Source: CAMTVQ01 sp947085255 (GTDB lineage Bacteria; Bacteroidota; Bacteroidia; Sphingobacteriales; Sphingobacteriaceae). From it: a DNA stretch of 64,000 nt. The stretch is taken from contig CAMTVQ010000001.1 of the NCBI GenBank assembly GCA_947085255.1, positions 499,730 through 563,729 on the forward strand, written 5' to 3'. The notes under the pieces are model-generated. The model saw only the letters and a program-made list of their open reading frames with translations, made no database searches and was not told the origin of the DNA. This document shows positions 44,449 to 52,830 of the stretch, piece after piece. Made by a program: the position numbers and the translations under genes. Numbering within the stretch: the first letter of the stretch is position 1; each line of letters opens with the position of its first letter.

Positions 44449-45009
44449 ATGATACACAACACGAACAAGCAACTCCTGTTTTTTGCCCTTATAAGCATGC
44501 TGGTATCTTGTACTAAAAAAACAACTGGTCCTAGCGGAGAAGTATTGGGTACTTGTGCTGGACAGGGCTATGTTTTTGTAAACAATGATTGCCACTGCCC
44601 TGAAGGGAAAGTGGAATTTTCTAATGTACACTGCAAAACACTTGATAGCAACCAATATATAGCCAAAATGCCCAGTACCTACTTTTACAAGGAAAAACTA
44701 ATTGCATATTTAGCCAATAGCGATGGTTCGACTATACAACAAAATGACGGTAAACGAAGAGTGCTGTTTTTTGAAACAGTAGGCGAAAATCGGAACTTTT
44801 TTCCGTTTAGCAATCTCGCCTATTACGAAAAAGATAGCTTTTATGTCGATTTTTTAGAAGTTAATATCATGAAATCCGACAACTACGTAGTACAGGCCTA
44901 CGGAAAAATACTTAGCGATACACTTATGCGCATTTCATTTGCTACAGTAGATGATAAACCTATAAAAGATAGCGTTACTGTATTTTTTTCCAAAAATACC
45001 AATCAGTAA
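44449..45009 (+). CDS. Putative lipoprotein, unknown function
   Basis: A 186-residue lipoprotein: signal FFALISMLVSC with lipobox Cys at about 21, then a short Cys-rich segment (GTCAGQGYVFVNNDCHCPEGK, about 41-61). That segment contains an EGF-like Cys pattern with a conserved CHCPEG loop. The remaining 120 residues look beta-rich and carry no known motif. It starts one base after the T9SS cargo gene, so it may be a surface partner of it. Confidence 0.7.
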   Translation: MIHNTNKQLLFFALISMLVSCTKKTTGPSGEVLGTCAGQGYVFVNNDCHCPEGKVEFSNVHCKTLDSNQYIAKMPSTYFYKEKLIAYLANSDGSTIQQNDGKRRVLFFETVGENRNFFPFSNLAYYEKDSFYVDFLEVNIMKSDNYVVQAYGKILSDTLMRISFATVDDKPIKDSVTVFFSKNTNQ

Positions 45010-45040
45010 GTTTTTCTAACATATCACTCTATTTGTGTTT

Positions 45041-45114
45041 GGTCAGCACCGAAGGTCAGACCAAAACACATATGCCTAAATTAATAGCACAAGGTCTGAC
45101 CTTCGGTGCTGACC
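45041..45114. repeat. 22-bp perfect inverted repeat
   Basis: The left arm at 45041-45062 begins GGTCAGCACCGAAGG, and its exact complement is at 45093-45114, with a 30-base AT-rich loop. It lies between the lipoprotein gene and purB. It could be a strong terminator or a small dispersed element. There is no T-run and no ORF in the loop. Confidence 0.8.
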
Positions 45115-45150
45115 ATAGCCATTGTTATTCCTGCAAAGCATTAATTTAAT

Positions 45151-45158
45151 TACCTTTG
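45151..45158 (+). promoter_or_regulatory. -7 box directly before purB
   Basis: TACCTTTG fits TAnnTTTG and ends six bases before the ATG at 45165. The same TTTGCAG string follows the box at the purB fragment. It covers the alternative TTG at 45156, arguing against that start. Confidence 0.55.
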
Positions 45159-45164
45159 CAGCCC

Positions 45165-46517
45165 ATGAACGCTATTATTTCAGCCCCACTAAATGCCATC
45201 TCCCCTATTGATGGCCGTTACCACAAACAAACTCAAGAATTAGCCGCTTATTTTTCGGAAGCTGCGCTTATACGTTACCGCGTGCGGGTAGAAATGGAAT
45301 ATTTTATTGCGTTGTGCGAACTGCCCTTGCCACAACTTACAGGCATTAAAAAAGAGCTGTATGGCGCACTACGAACAATCTACACCGAGTTTACCGATAC
45401 AGATGCCTTACGCATTAAAGAAATAGAGCAAACTACCAACCATGATGTAAAGGCGGTTGAATATTTTATCAAAGAAAAGTTTGACGAACTGGGATTGAGT
45501 CCCTATAAAGAGTTCATTCACTTTGGCTTAACCTCACAGGATATAAACAATACCGCTACGCCGTTGCTCTTTAAGGAAGCAATAGAAACCGTGTATTTAC
45601 CTGCACTACATACTATTATCGAAAAACTACAACAGCTTACTGCTGACTGGAAAAACATCCCCTTGTTGGCTCGCACACATGGGCAACCGGCATCGCCTAC
45701 GCGCTTGGGCAAAGAAATTGGGGTGTTTGTAGAACGTTTAGAAAAGCAAGTAAGTTTACTTCTTGCCATTCCGTTTGGGGCAAAATTTGGTGGCGCTACG
45801 GGTAATTTCAATGCCCATCATATTGCGTATCCTGCCATTAATTGGGTAACCTTTGGCAATACTTTTGTAAACGAATTATTGGGTTTACATCGCTCTCAGC
45901 TTACTACGCAAATAGAGCATTACGATTATTTTGCAGCCCATTGCGATACCTTAAAACGTATCAACACGATTTTAATTGATTTGGATCGTGATTTATGGAC
46001 CTATATTTCTATGGACTATTTTAAGCAGCAGCTAAAAGAAGGCGAAGTGGGTTCATCGGCAATGCCGCACAAAGTAAATCCTATAGATTTTGAAAATTCG
46101 GAAGGTAATTTAGGTATTGCCAATGCTTTGTTTGAACATTTTGCGGCAAAACTACCCATTTCTCGTCTGCAACGTGATCTTACCGATAGCACCGTATTGC
46201 GTAATGTGGGCGTACCTGTAGCACATACGCTAATTGCTTGCAAATCCACCCTAAAAGGGCTGAATAAGTTGGTACTAAATGAAGTTGCTATCAGTCGTGA
46301 TTTGGATAATAACTGGGCGGTAGTCGCAGAAGCTATACAAACCATCTTACGCAGAGAAGGGTATCCAAAGCCATACGAGGCGCTGAAAGAGCTTACCCGT
46401 ACTGGCGAAAAAGTTACGCAACAAACATTAGCCACCTTTATTGGTGGGTTGAATGTAAATCAAGTTATTAAAAACGAGTTACTTGCAATTACCCCGCAGA
46501 ACTATACCGGAATTTAG
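45165..46517 (+). CDS. purB: Adenylosuccinate lyase
   Basis: A 450-residue enzyme of purine synthesis that splits SAICAR to AICAR and adenylosuccinate to AMP. It belongs to the fumarase/aspartase superfamily. The start MNAIISAPLNAISPIDGRY fits the family, and the superfamily signature GSSAMPHKVNPIDFE is present. Further support comes from TSQDINNTA and ARTHGQPASPTRLGKE. An upstream TTG (45156) would add three residues but overlaps the promoter box, so I take the ATG. The gene is complete, unlike its copy at 41138. Confidence 0.97.
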   Translation: MNAIISAPLNAISPIDGRYHKQTQELAAYFSEAALIRYRVRVEMEYFIALCELPLPQLTGIKKELYGALRTIYTEFTDTDALRIKEIEQTTNHDVKAVEYFIKEKFDELGLSPYKEFIHFGLTSQDINNTATPLLFKEAIETVYLPALHTIIEKLQQLTADWKNIPLLARTHGQPASPTRLGKEIGVFVERLEKQVSLLLAIPFGAKFGGATGNFNAHHIAYPAINWVTFGNTFVNELLGLHRSQLTTQIEHYDYFAAHCDTLKRINTILIDLDRDLWTYISMDYFKQQLKEGEVGSSAMPHKVNPIDFENSEGNLGIANALFEHFAAKLPISRLQRDLTDSTVLRNVGVPVAHTLIACKSTLKGLNKLVLNEVAISRDLDNNWAVVAEAIQTILRREGYPKPYEALKELTRTGEKVTQQTLATFIGGLNVNQVIKNELLAITPQNYTGI

Positions 46518-46539
46518 CCTGTAGCAAACAAAAACTTTA

Positions 46540-46547
46540 TAACTTTG
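46540..46547 (+). promoter_or_regulatory. Putative -7 box for the Nfu gene
   Basis: TAACTTTG fits TAnnTTTG and ends 23 bases before the ATG at 46571. Confidence 0.45.
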
Positions 46548-46570
46548 TAATCTTTCTAAATAAACCCACA

Positions 46571-47143
46571 ATGGCAACCGAAGCAATCAATACCCCTATC
46601 AATATATTTACCGAAGAAACACCAAATCCGGCTACATTAAAATTTATTACCACTAAGTTGCTTACCAACGTAACGTTAGATTTTGCAACTAAGGAAAGTG
46701 CCGAAAAATCGCCTTTGGCTAAAGAATTATTTAAATTTTCGTTTGTAAATGGGGTGTTTATTACAGCCAACTTCGTTACCATTACCAAACAAGAAGGTAT
46801 AGAATGGATAGAAATAACTTCGATGCTACGCGAAGCCATTAAAGGTTTAGTAGAATCAGGAACAAAGGTGAGTGTAGAGGAAATTACGGAGCCGGAGTTT
46901 TTTGAGGGTAGCGAAACCGAAATACGTATCCAGCAAATACTACACGATTATGTAAAACCTGCCGTAGAGTCTGATGGCGGTTCTATTACCTTTAAATCAT
47001 TTAAAGAGGGAGTGGTAACAGTAGAACTACGCGGTTCATGTAGTGGTTGCCCGTCTTCTACTATTACCCTTAAATCAGGAATAGAGAGTTTGCTAAAACG
47101 AATGCTGCCTGAGGTAACAGAAGTAGTTTCGGAAGCCTACTAA
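46571..47143 (+). CDS. NifU/Nfu-type Fe-S cluster scaffold
   Basis: A 190-residue protein. The N-terminal Nfu_N domain (about 10-95) starts with TEETPNPATLKFITTKLL, and the C-terminal NifU domain (about 115-185) carries the cluster-binding CSGC pair (C157, C160). Nfu proteins pass Fe-S clusters to client enzymes. Its stop overlaps the stop of the convergent kinase gene by four bases, so no terminator separates the two. Confidence 0.93.
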   Translation: MATEAINTPINIFTEETPNPATLKFITTKLLTNVTLDFATKESAEKSPLAKELFKFSFVNGVFITANFVTITKQEGIEWIEITSMLREAIKGLVESGTKVSVEEITEPEFFEGSETEIRIQQILHDYVKPAVESDGGSITFKSFKEGVVTVELRGSCSGCPSSTITLKSGIESLLKRMLPEVTEVVSEAY

Positions 47144-48231
47144 GACATCCATTCGAAGTAAAAAGTAGTCCCTGCGCCTAATTCGCTTTCTAACCATATT
47201 TTACCTCCACGGTCTTCTACTATGGTTTGTACAATAGCTAAGCCAATTCCTGTGCTTTCTGTTTTACTAATTGGATTAACGGTTGCAAAAATTTCAAACA
47301 CCTTTTCGTGATGCCTGGCATCAATACCACGCCCATTATCTTTTACGCTAAATAAATAACCCTTATTGGCAGGCTCGCCATGCACCGTGATAATTGGATT
47401 TGGTTTATCGTTGTATTTAATGGCATTGCTTATGAGGTTTTGAAACACCTGCTGCAGCTTGAGTTTTTCGGTGTTTAGAGTCGGAATTTGACCGGTTATG
47501 TTAATGACTACATTACTCGGCGGTGCCAACAAATGAATAATATCTTGCAGTAGGTGGTTGACATCTGTATGCTCTTTTGCCTCTTGCTTGCGGCTGGATG
47601 TAGAATAATCCAAGATGCCAGCTACCATTTCTTGTAAGCTGAATACCTGATCTTTCATCAGTTTTAAATGTTCATCTACTTCATCATATTTTTTATTATC
47701 GTTATTAGCAATGGTAAAGTCGAGTAGAGCGTGTATTCCACCCAGTGGTGCCTTTACATCATGCGAAACAATGTGAACGAACTTGTCTAGTTTTTTATTT
47801 AGGCCCTCTACTTCACGTATATAATCTTTTAATACTTGCCGCTGAAAATAGATTGTTTCGAACACTTCTACCTTAGCCAATGTTGTTTTAGTATCTAATG
47901 GCTTGTATAAATAATCTACCGCTCCTGCCTTATAGCCGCGCAACATATATTGCTCCTCTTTAAGAATTGCTGTAAGGAAAATAATAGGAATATCTTCTGT
48001 TTTAGGGTTTGATTTAAGTATTTCTGCAACCTCATAGCCGTCCATTTGGGGCATTTGTACATCCAGCATCACTAATCCAATATCATGCTTGAGTACTAAC
48101 TTTAATGCTTCGTTGCCCGATTCGGCTTTAAAGAGGGTACGTCCTGGTTTTTCTAACAAACTTTCTAATGCCAATAGATTTTCTGGTTTGTCATCAACCA
48201 TTAAAATATTTATATTTTTTTCGGATTGCAT
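47140..48231 (-). CDS. Receiver-histidine kinase protein
   Basis: A 363-residue soluble two-component protein with inverted order: a receiver at 1-125 (acceptor D57 in MLDVQMPQMDG; MVDDKPENLL), a short helix, HisKA (phospho-His H157 in SHDVKAPLGG) and HATPase (ISNAIKYND, DNGRGID, GTGIGLAIVQ). It is last in the kinase-CheR-CheB operon, two bases after CheB. It may receive phosphate from the upstream hybrid kinase and pass it on. Confidence 0.93.
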   Translation of the reverse strand: MQSEKNINILMVDDKPENLLALESLLEKPGRTLFKAESGNEALKLVLKHDIGLVMLDVQMPQMDGYEVAEILKSNPKTEDIPIIFLTAILKEEQYMLRGYKAGAVDYLYKPLDTKTTLAKVEVFETIYFQRQVLKDYIREVEGLNKKLDKFVHIVSHDVKAPLGGIHALLDFTIANNDNKKYDEVDEHLKLMKDQVFSLQEMVAGILDYSTSSRKQEAKEHTDVNHLLQDIIHLLAPPSNVVINITGQIPTLNTEKLKLQQVFQNLISNAIKYNDKPNPIITVHGEPANKGYLFSVKDNGRGIDARHHEKVFEIFATVNPISKTESTGIGLAIVQTIVEDRGGKIWLESELGAGTTFYFEWMS

Positions 48232-48233
48232 AC

Positions 48234-48800
48234 TTATACTAATTGATTTAATAATTCACTAATATGTACTGGTGCAGCTACTATCGCTTTTGAGTTTAAT
48301 GCTATTGCCGCTTCTGGCATTGTTGTACTATCTGCCGAGGCTGGGTCTTGTATAAAAACCATTCCTCCTTTATGCTCTATTCTGTGTAATCCTTTTGCCC
48401 CGTCGGCGTTAGAACCCGAAAGCAAAACACCTACCAAACTACTCCCAAAAGTATCTGCAAAACTCTCAAATGCAACATCTATGGACGGTCTGCTATAGTT
48501 TACTGCCTCCGAATAATCTAAGGAAAGTGTTTCATTATCTTCTACCAACACATGATAATTAGCAGGAGCTACGTAAATTTTTCCAAAAACTATTTCTTCT
48601 TTGTCGTCAATTTCTTTAACATTTTTTTTGCCTGTGCGCGCCATCAATACTTCTACAAAACCACTTTCTACATTTTTCAACCGATGCAAAACAATTATAA
48701 TGGGCCATTTAAAATCAGGCTTTAATTGCTTTAGTATCACTATCAAAGGTTCTAAAGCACCTGCAGAACCTCCTATTATAATTACTTTTCGGGTGCCCAT
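48234..48800 (-). CDS. CheB-type protein-glutamate methylesterase (no receiver)
   Basis: A 188-residue stand-alone CheB catalytic domain. The catalytic residues are S12 in GGSAGALEPL, H39 in IIIVLHR and D133 in SGSNADGAKG. Classical CheB carries an N-terminal receiver, which is absent here, so regulation must come from protein partners. It sits three bases after CheR. No chemoreceptor, CheA or CheW is in the window, so a chemotaxis role is unlikely. Confidence 0.92.
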   Translation of the reverse strand: MGTRKVIIIGGSAGALEPLIVILKQLKPDFKWPIIIVLHRLKNVESGFVEVLMARTGKKNVKEIDDKEEIVFGKIYVAPANYHVLVEDNETLSLDYSEAVNYSRPSIDVAFESFADTFGSSLVGVLLSGSNADGAKGLHRIEHKGGMVFIQDPASADSTTMPEAAIALNSKAIVAAPVHISELLNQLV

Positions 48801-48803
48801 ACT

Positions 48804-49646
48804 TTAGACTTTTGGTTTTAATCTAAATAACTTACTCTTACTATCGGTCACCTCGTATTGCGCACTATCAGCACTAAACAACAAACTTTCTTTTGAGCCT
48901 AATGCCAAATATCCTAGTGGTATTAAACTTTCGGTAAACAAGTGTATCGTTTTACTTTGCAACTCCTTATCAAAGTAAATCAGTACGTTTCTGCATAAAA
49001 TTAAGTTAAACTCATTAAAACTTTGGTCGGTTACAAGATTGTGCACAGCAAAAACCATATTCTTTTTTAGGCTATCATCAAAATAAGCCTTACCATCTGC
49101 TACATTATAATACTGCGAAAACTCTTGGACACCGCCCGAATTGATATAATTTTGCGTGTATTCCTTCATGTGTTGCAAGGATACTGTACCCTTTTTAGCA
49201 GTACTTAGTACCTGAGGATTGATATCTGTGGCATACTGTTTACTGCGATTTAATAACCCTGCTTCTTGTAGCAAAATAGCCATAGAGTATACTTCCTCTC
49301 CTGTGGAACAACCTGCATGCCATATTTTTATAAAGGGATAAGAGGCTAAACTGGGTAGTATTTTTTCGCGTAAACTTTTGTAAAACCAAGGGTCGCGAAA
49401 CATCTCGGTAATATTAACCGTCACATTTTGTAAAAAATCAACAAAAGCAGTATCACTCTTTAATAAAACCGGGAGTAACTCATTCAGCGTTTTAGTTTGC
49501 GTTTGTACCAAATAGCGCTGAATACGACGTTTCAAAGAGCTTTTGGAATAGCCCATAAAATCGTATCCGTATCGTTTTTCGATACCCTTAAGAAAATAGC
49601 GCAGTTCGGTATTTTCTAATTCTATCAATGAATTATCTTCTGCCAC
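48804..49646 (-). CDS. CheR-type protein-glutamate methyltransferase
   Basis: A 280-residue SAM-dependent methyltransferase. The N-terminal helical domain (about 10-75, LKGIEKRYGYDFMGYSKSS) is followed by the SAM site HAGCSTGEEVYSM, the segment YATDINPQVLSTAKKG and the late motif LILCRNVLIYFD. It overlaps the hybrid kinase stop by one base (TAATG), so translation is coupled. Its target in a non-chemotactic context is unknown; the long coiled coil of the neighbouring kinase is one candidate. Confidence 0.92.
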   Translation of the reverse strand: MAEDNSLIELENTELRYFLKGIEKRYGYDFMGYSKSSLKRRIQRYLVQTQTKTLNELLPVLLKSDTAFVDFLQNVTVNITEMFRDPWFYKSLREKILPSLASYPFIKIWHAGCSTGEEVYSMAILLQEAGLLNRSKQYATDINPQVLSTAKKGTVSLQHMKEYTQNYINSGGVQEFSQYYNVADGKAYFDDSLKKNMVFAVHNLVTDQSFNEFNLILCRNVLIYFDKELQSKTIHLFTESLIPLGYLALGSKESLLFSADSAQYEVTDSKSKLFRLKPKV

Positions 49647-52600
49647 TATTTATATAACCACACTTTCATCAACGATAGTAACTGATCTACATTTACTGGT
49701 TTAGAAATGTAATCGGATGCGCCTGCTTCTATACATTTTTCTCTATCTCCTTGCATGGCTTTGGCTGTAAGTGCCAGTATGGGTAAATTTTTGTACTTAT
49801 TTGCCTTTCTTATCTCTGTCATGGCTTCATATCCATCCATTTCGGGCATCATCATGTCCATCAAAACCATTTCTATATTCGAGTTTTGCTTCAACACGCT
49901 AATGGCTTCTCGTCCATCTCCTGCAGTAAGCACTTTCATCTGATTGAGTTCCAAAACATTGCTCAAAGCAAAAATATTACGCATATCATCGTCTACCAAC
50001 AACACACATCTGTCTCTCAATACATCATCCAATACAGGTTGGTAATCTGGTTTTAAAACCACCTCAGCTTTGCCATGCTGTTGCAAAAGATATATTTCTT
50101 CTACTATTCGTTTAGCCGATTGCGAACTTTTTACCACCGTAATTACCTGCATCTTTTTCAACTGTTCATCTTCCTGTTCGGTCAATGTTTTAGCAGTATA
50201 GGCTATTACCGCAAGGTCTTGCAAATTTTTATTGGCTTTTATTTTAGCAATCCAATCCAAGGCATCTACCTCTTTCAACTCCAATGCTGTAATTAGTACA
50301 GGGGGCGATACATTTGCCAGTGCTTTCAGTGCTGCTTTTGTATCAAGTACATGAATTACCCGAATATCCTCTGCTTCTTCCTCTATTTCTTGTAACAACA
50401 GCTCAGCCTTTTTGGCATCTGAATGTAGCAGCACTACTTCTTTTGTTCTTTCTTGGCGTTGGATAGCCGCATTGCTTATATTTTCTACTACAGGTGATGT
50501 AGAGATAAGATTATCATTTTCTATTTCATCAATTGCAGTTGGGAGGTAAATAGTAAAGGTACTTCCTTTTTTATCCACACTATTCAAATGAATTTCGCCA
50601 CCCAAGCGATGCACCAATTCTTTACTGATAGATAAGCCTAATCCTGTTCCGCCGTATCTTCTGCTGGTAGAACCATCCGCTTGCTGGAATGCCTCAAATA
50701 TTAATGCTTGTTTTTCTGCTGGAATACCAATTCCACTATCAACAACCTCAAATCCAATAATTTGTGTAGCACTATAATGAGAGCGTTTTTTTAGTTTAAT
50801 ATCGGCAGGGAATATATTTAACTGCACCGCCCCCCCATTTGCCGTAAATTTAAATGCATTCGAAAGCAGGTTTTTCAGTATCTGCTCCAAACGCATTTTA
50901 TCTGTAACAATAGTAGCAGGCAAGCCATCCTTTACCATCAACTCAAAACTGATTTTCTTTTGATTGGCCGTTTCCTTAAACAAATTAGAAATATCTGATT
51001 TGATAGATGCGATGCTTACCGTCTCGATATTGAAATCGATTTTTCCTGCCTCAATTTTAGATAAGTCAAGAATATCATTAATTAAGTTTAGTAAATCATT
51101 ACCCGATTTATGAATTACCTGCGCATACTCTACTTGCTTATCAGTAAGGTTGCTCTCCTTGTTTTCCATCATCAATTTTGCCAAAATGAGCACACTATTT
51201 AATGGTGTGCGCAGCTCATGACTCATATTGGCTAAAAATTCGGATTTGTACTTACTGGTTTGTTCCAGTTCGTGGGCTTTTGCCATCACCTCCTGCCGCG
51301 CTAGTTCTATTGCATCATTTTTTTCTTCTAGCTCTTGTGCCTTTTCTTCCAGTTCTACATTGGTTTGTTTCAATTCCTCTTGCTGCACACGCAATTCTTC
51401 TTCAGATGCTTGTAACAGTTGAGTTTGATTTGCCAATTCTTCATTTGTTTGGCGCAATTCCTCCTGTTGTTGTTCCAGTTCTTCTGTTTGTTGTTGCGTT
51501 TCTTCCAACAGTTCGGCGGTACGAATACTTGATTGAGCAGCACCTATTGCAATGGCTATATTCTCTAATACAAACTCTACAAATTCTAGCTGAGTTATGG
51601 TAAAATCCATTGCACTCCCTAACTCAATAACCCCTTTTACATCGTTACCAATTGCCAACGGAAAAACAGCAATATTACGCGGAGTAGCTTCTCCTAAACC
51701 CGAATTAATCTGAATATAATTTTCTGGAACATCTGTAAATACAATCGCTTTGTTTTCAATTGCAGCCTGACCTACTAAACCTTCGCCAAATGCTATCGCA
51801 GTTTCGCTACGTTTGCGATGCTTAAACGCATAACTACCCGCTAAGTTCAGCTGCTGTCCTTTATCCGACACAAGGTACAATGCCCCTATTTGCAATTTTA
51901 GGTAATGCGCAAAAAAGGAAACAATACCATTAGACATATCTAATATATTGCCTCCTTTTCTGAGTGTCTCATTCAGTTCCCCCGCACCAGTAAGCACCCA
52001 ATTCCGTTTCTCATTTTCTGCAGATAAATCCAGCAACTGTTGATTATTTTCTTTTAATAACAGTTCTGCTGCACGTTGTTTATCAAAAGTGCCTCGTATA
52101 TATAATACTAAGGCAATAACAATAATTAGAATGAGGAGAATACCAACAACAAGAATTTGTTCTGTTTGCTTAATAGTATGCTGTGTCTTTTCTGAGCGAA
52201 TTTTAAGCAACTTATTTTCTTCGGCTATCAGCACCTTTATTTGCTTTCTAAAACTATCCATTAGTTGTTTACCCCCGCCTAAAGCAATCAAATCACGCAC
52301 TTTTTCAAAACCCTCATTCGTACGCATATCCACCTTAAACTGTAAATCCTTAGTTTTAGCGGCTACAATTGGACGTAAGATTTCGATATTCTGCTGAATA
52401 ATCTCATTGCTTTTTGTCACTACAGTTAAATCCTCAATCTGTTGATTGATTTTGCTTAAACTCTCATAGTAAACATCCAAAAATTCTTCTTTTCCAGTAA
52501 CAAAATATCCTCTTGCACCGGCTTCTGCATATACTACGCTTTGTTCAATTGCCTCTATCTTTTGAATCACCTCATAGGTGAAAACCACCTTATCGCTATC

Positions 52601-52723
52601 AAGAGTTAGCTCTTCAATACTTTGGTAAGAAATATATCCTACCCCCACAACCAAAACAATGGAAAGCGTAAATCCAGCAAATAATCTGTTGGCAAAGGAT
52701 ATTTTAGGAATAAGAGTACTCAT
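49646..52723 (-). CDS. Hybrid kinase: CHASE3-GAF-coiled coil-HK-two receivers
   Basis: A 1025-residue membrane kinase. TM1 (about 14-34) and TM2 (about 190-210) flank a CHASE3 sensor domain with EAGARGYFVTGKEEFL near 66-83. A GAF domain (about 250-400) and a Gln/Glu-rich coiled coil (about 403-490) follow. Next come HisKA with H502 in NMSHELRTPLNS, HATPase with SGIGIPAEKQ and GGTGLGLSIS, and two receivers. The first receiver (about 745-870) reads ITALELKEVD where an acceptor Asp is expected, so it is probably inactive. The second (about 900-1025) is complete (VLLVDDDMRN, VLMDMMMPEMDG). It leads the CheR-CheB operon. Confidence 0.93.
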   Translation of the reverse strand: MSTLIPKISFANRLFAGFTLSIVLVVGVGYISYQSIEELTLDSDKVVFTYEVIQKIEAIEQSVVYAEAGARGYFVTGKEEFLDVYYESLSKINQQIEDLTVVTKSNEIIQQNIEILRPIVAAKTKDLQFKVDMRTNEGFEKVRDLIALGGGKQLMDSFRKQIKVLIAEENKLLKIRSEKTQHTIKQTEQILVVGILLILIIVIALVLYIRGTFDKQRAAELLLKENNQQLLDLSAENEKRNWVLTGAGELNETLRKGGNILDMSNGIVSFFAHYLKLQIGALYLVSDKGQQLNLAGSYAFKHRKRSETAIAFGEGLVGQAAIENKAIVFTDVPENYIQINSGLGEATPRNIAVFPLAIGNDVKGVIELGSAMDFTITQLEFVEFVLENIAIAIGAAQSSIRTAELLEETQQQTEELEQQQEELRQTNEELANQTQLLQASEEELRVQQEELKQTNVELEEKAQELEEKNDAIELARQEVMAKAHELEQTSKYKSEFLANMSHELRTPLNSVLILAKLMMENKESNLTDKQVEYAQVIHKSGNDLLNLINDILDLSKIEAGKIDFNIETVSIASIKSDISNLFKETANQKKISFELMVKDGLPATIVTDKMRLEQILKNLLSNAFKFTANGGAVQLNIFPADIKLKKRSHYSATQIIGFEVVDSGIGIPAEKQALIFEAFQQADGSTSRRYGGTGLGLSISKELVHRLGGEIHLNSVDKKGSTFTIYLPTAIDEIENDNLISTSPVVENISNAAIQRQERTKEVVLLHSDAKKAELLLQEIEEEAEDIRVIHVLDTKAALKALANVSPPVLITALELKEVDALDWIAKIKANKNLQDLAVIAYTAKTLTEQEDEQLKKMQVITVVKSSQSAKRIVEEIYLLQQHGKAEVVLKPDYQPVLDDVLRDRCVLLVDDDMRNIFALSNVLELNQMKVLTAGDGREAISVLKQNSNIEMVLMDMMMPEMDGYEAMTEIRKANKYKNLPILALTAKAMQGDREKCIEAGASDYISKPVNVDQLLSLMKVWLYK

Positions 52724-52830
52724 AATTATATATTTGGAACATCTAAACTACGGTATTCCACAGAACTACAAGCTATTCCAATAGGGTTTTTAGGTATTTA
52801 TTTTTTACTCAAGAAAAAACCAGCACAAGC

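Noticed and set aside
45156..45164. TTG start for purB
   Set aside because: It overlaps the TACCTTTG promoter box and adds only non-conserved residues.
48234..49646. Chemotaxis cluster
   Set aside because: CheR and CheB occur without CheA, CheW or receptors, and CheB has no receiver domain.
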